Below, one piece after another: positions 62,446-64,000 of a DNA stretch of 64,000 nt. The DNA is taken from positions 7,686 to 71,685 of the forward strand of contig CAWGHD010000001.1 in the NCBI GenBank assembly GCA_963822295.1. The letters are read 5' to 3'. Origin of the DNA: VRUE01 sp963822295. GTDB lineage: Bacteria; Actinomycetota; Thermoleophilia; Solirubrobacterales; 70-9. The notes under the pieces were generated by a model that saw only the letters and a program-made list of their open reading frames with translations, searched no databases and had not been told where the DNA came from. The stretch's first letter is position 1. Every line of letters starts with the position of its first letter. Made by a program: the position numbers and the translations under genes.

Positions 62446-64000
62446 GCAGGGCGAGCGACGAGGAGCGGGCGGCGGAGCTCCGCCGCGAGCTGGAGCGGCA
62501 CAACCGCCGTTACTACGTCCTCGACGAACCGGAGGTCGGCGACGACGCCTACGACGAGCTGCTCGACGAGCTGCGCGCGATCGAGGCCGACAACCCCGAC
62601 CTGCGCACCCCGGACTCGCCGACCCAGCGGGTCGGCGCCCCGCCCCTCGACCGCTTCGAGCAGGTCGAGCACGCGGAGCCGATGCTCTCGCTCGGCAACG
62701 CCCGCAACGAGGAGGAGCTGCGCGCCTGGGAGAACAGGATCCGCAACCACCTCAAACGCCTCGACATCACCGCCTCGGAGTTCAGCTACACGACCGAGCC
62801 GAAGATCGACGGCCTCGCGATCTCCCTCACCTACCGCGACGGCGTCTTCGTGCGCGGCGCGACCCGCGGCGACGGGCGCGTCGGCGAGGACGTCACCCAG
62901 AACCTGCGCACGATCGGCTCGATCCCGCTGCGCATCGACGACGCTCCGGCGCTGGTCGAGGTGCGGGGCGAGGTCTACCTGCCGATCGCCGCCTTCAAAG
63001 AGCTCAACGAGCGCCGCGCCGAGGCGGGGGAGCCGACCTTCGCCAACCCGCGCAACTCGGCGGCCGGCTCGATCCGCCAGCTCGACCCGAAGCTCGCCGC
63101 GGAAAGGCCCCTCTCGGTCTGGTGCTACGGGATCGGGGCCGTGCAGGGGCTCGACCTCCCGACCCACTCGGCGGAGATCGAGTGGCTCGCCGAGCGCGGT
63201 TTCAAGGTGAATCCCGACAGCGGCCACCACGAGGGCGTCGAGGGGGTCGTGAAGCGCTGTCACCGGTGGGAGGAGCGGCGTGAGCAGCTCGACTACGAGA
63301 TCGACGGCGTCGTCGTCAAGGTCGACGAGCGGGCGCTGTGGCGGGAGCTGGGCGTGGTCGGGCGCGAGCCGCGCTGGGCGATCGCCTGGAAGTTCCCGCC
63401 GACGACGGCGACGACGAAGCTGCTCGACGTGGTCTGGAACGTCGGCCGGACCGGCCACCTGGTCCCCTTCGCGATGCTGGAGCCGGTCCACGTCGGCGGC
63501 GTCACCGTGACCACCGCGACCCTCCACAACGAGGAGGACCTCGCCCGCAAGGACGTGCGGGTCGGCGACGAGGTCGTGGTCATGCGGGCGGGCGACGTCA
63601 TCCCCCAGGTGGTCTCGCCGCTGACCCAGAAGCGCAAGAAGGGGGCGCGTCGACCGAAGCCGCCGAAGAAATGCCCCGCCTGCGGGACTCCGACCGAAAA
63701 GCCCGAGGAAGCCGTCTTCACGATCTGCCCCAACCGCGCCGGCTGCCCCGGCCAGTCCTTCCAGCACGTCAAACACTTCGTCAGCAAGGGGGCGATGGAC
63801 ATCGAGGGGCTGGGCGAAAAGCAGGCGACTCGCTTCCGTCAGGAGGGGCTGATCGAGGACGTCGCCGACATCTACGACCTCGCCGAGGAGCGGCTCGCCG
63901 GGCTCGAGGGCTTCGGCGAGATCTCCGCCCGCAACCTCGTCGCGGCGATCGAGGCCTCGAAGTCGCGTCCCTTCAAACGCGTCCTCTACGCCCTCGGGCT
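62442..64000 (+). CDS. ligA: NAD-dependent DNA ligase (3' end outside the window)
   Basis: The first 519 codons are open from GTG 62442. They contain the Ia domain (R-R-Y-Y-V-L-D), the adenylation site T-E-P-K-I-D-G-L-A with the catalytic lysine at residue 121, G-D-G-R-V-G-E-D-V-T-Q-N, the OB fold, a four-cysteine zinc finger (C-P-A-C ... C ... C) and the start of the helix-hairpin-helix region. The BRCT domain lies beyond the window. No frame breaks are seen. Confidence 0.96.
   Translation, partial: MSRASDEERAAELRRELERHNRRYYVLDEPEVGDDAYDELLDELRAIEADNPDLRTPDSPTQRVGAPPLDRFEQVEHAEPMLSLGNARNEEELRAWENRIRNHLKRLDITASEFSYTTEPKIDGLAISLTYRDGVFVRGATRGDGRVGEDVTQNLRTIGSIPLRIDDAPALVEVRGEVYLPIAAFKELNERRAEAGEPTFANPRNSAAGSIRQLDPKLAAERPLSVWCYGIGAVQGLDLPTHSAEIEWLAERGFKVNPDSGHHEGVEGVVKRCHRWEERREQLDYEIDGVVVKVDERALWRELGVVGREPRWAIAWKFPPTTATTKLLDVVWNVGRTGHLVPFAMLEPVHVGGVTVTTATLHNEEDLARKDVRVGDEVVVMRAGDVIPQVVSPLTQKRKKGARRPKPPKKCPACGTPTEKPEEAVFTICPNRAGCPGQSFQHVKHFVSKGAMDIEGLGEKQATRFRQEGLIEDVADIYDLAEERLAGLEGFGEISARNLVAAIEASKSRPFKRVLYALG

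Overview
This 64 kb window is high-GC chromosomal DNA from an actinobacterium. It is most likely from class Thermoleophilia, near Solirubrobacterales. The reasons are the secreted protein families in the first 12.5 kb (an N-terminal R-P-S-P-A-M segment followed by NSVGSRQLK-type repeats, NHL/Ig/fibronectin-like chains with C-terminal CRKGK-type basic tails), the actinobacterial gene order, and many GTG/TTG starts with TAnnnT -10 boxes only 6-8 nt upstream (leaderless-type promoters). Placement is by family resemblance only; no search was run.

Layout. 1-12.5 kb: co-directional genes for exported proteins. They include two very large secreted proteins, the tail of a paralogue of one of them, a membrane-anchored repeat protein, tandem secreted paralogues and two lipoproteins. 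12.5-13.9 kb: tRNA-Thr(GGU) and an acyl-CoA dehydrogenase. 13.9-25.5 kb: rpmG-secE-nusG-rplK-rplA-rplJ-rplL, an attenuator-like hairpin, then rpoB-rpoC. 25.6-29.5 kb: a flavin monooxygenase, then minus-strand genes (small membrane protein, HAD-like protein, rpsG, rpsL, larger membrane protein). 29.5-33 kb: fusA and tuf. 33-49.9 kb: the S10, spc and alpha ribosomal operons fused into one run, with secY, adk, map and an O-methyltransferase, but no infA. 50-54.5 kb: truA and a ferric-iron ABC transporter around a DtxR/IdeR-like palindrome. 54.5-61.6 kb: a glycoconjugate-type cluster (GT-C-like membrane protein, UDP-galactopyranose-mutase-like flavoprotein, two GT2 glycosyltransferases, Gfo/Idh/MocA oxidoreductase, AlkP-superfamily hydrolase). 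61.6-64 kb: surE and a truncated ligA.

Many essential genes are interrupted in this sequence (rpoB four times, rplA five times; also secE, rplJ, rplL, rplX, rpsQ, rpsM, adk). I reconstructed about 29 one-base indels. Almost every one can be placed at a third codon position. Insertions look like two synonymous wobble bases kept side by side (for example gtg/gtc written as gtgc); deletions look like a dropped wobble base. They cluster in 0-20 kb and 38-47 kb and are absent from 20-38 kb and 47.3-64 kb. This points to strain mixture in an assembly rather than gene decay, so broken genes are annotated as single CDSs with the breaks noted. The amber codon inside rplK does not fit this pattern.

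The most notable biology is: long low-complexity charged extensions on at least seven ribosomal proteins and SecE; the glycoconjugate cluster whose divergent promoter carries a palindrome of the same geometry as the iron-transporter box; reversal of rpsL-rpsG relative to fusA-tuf; and absence of infA from its usual place.
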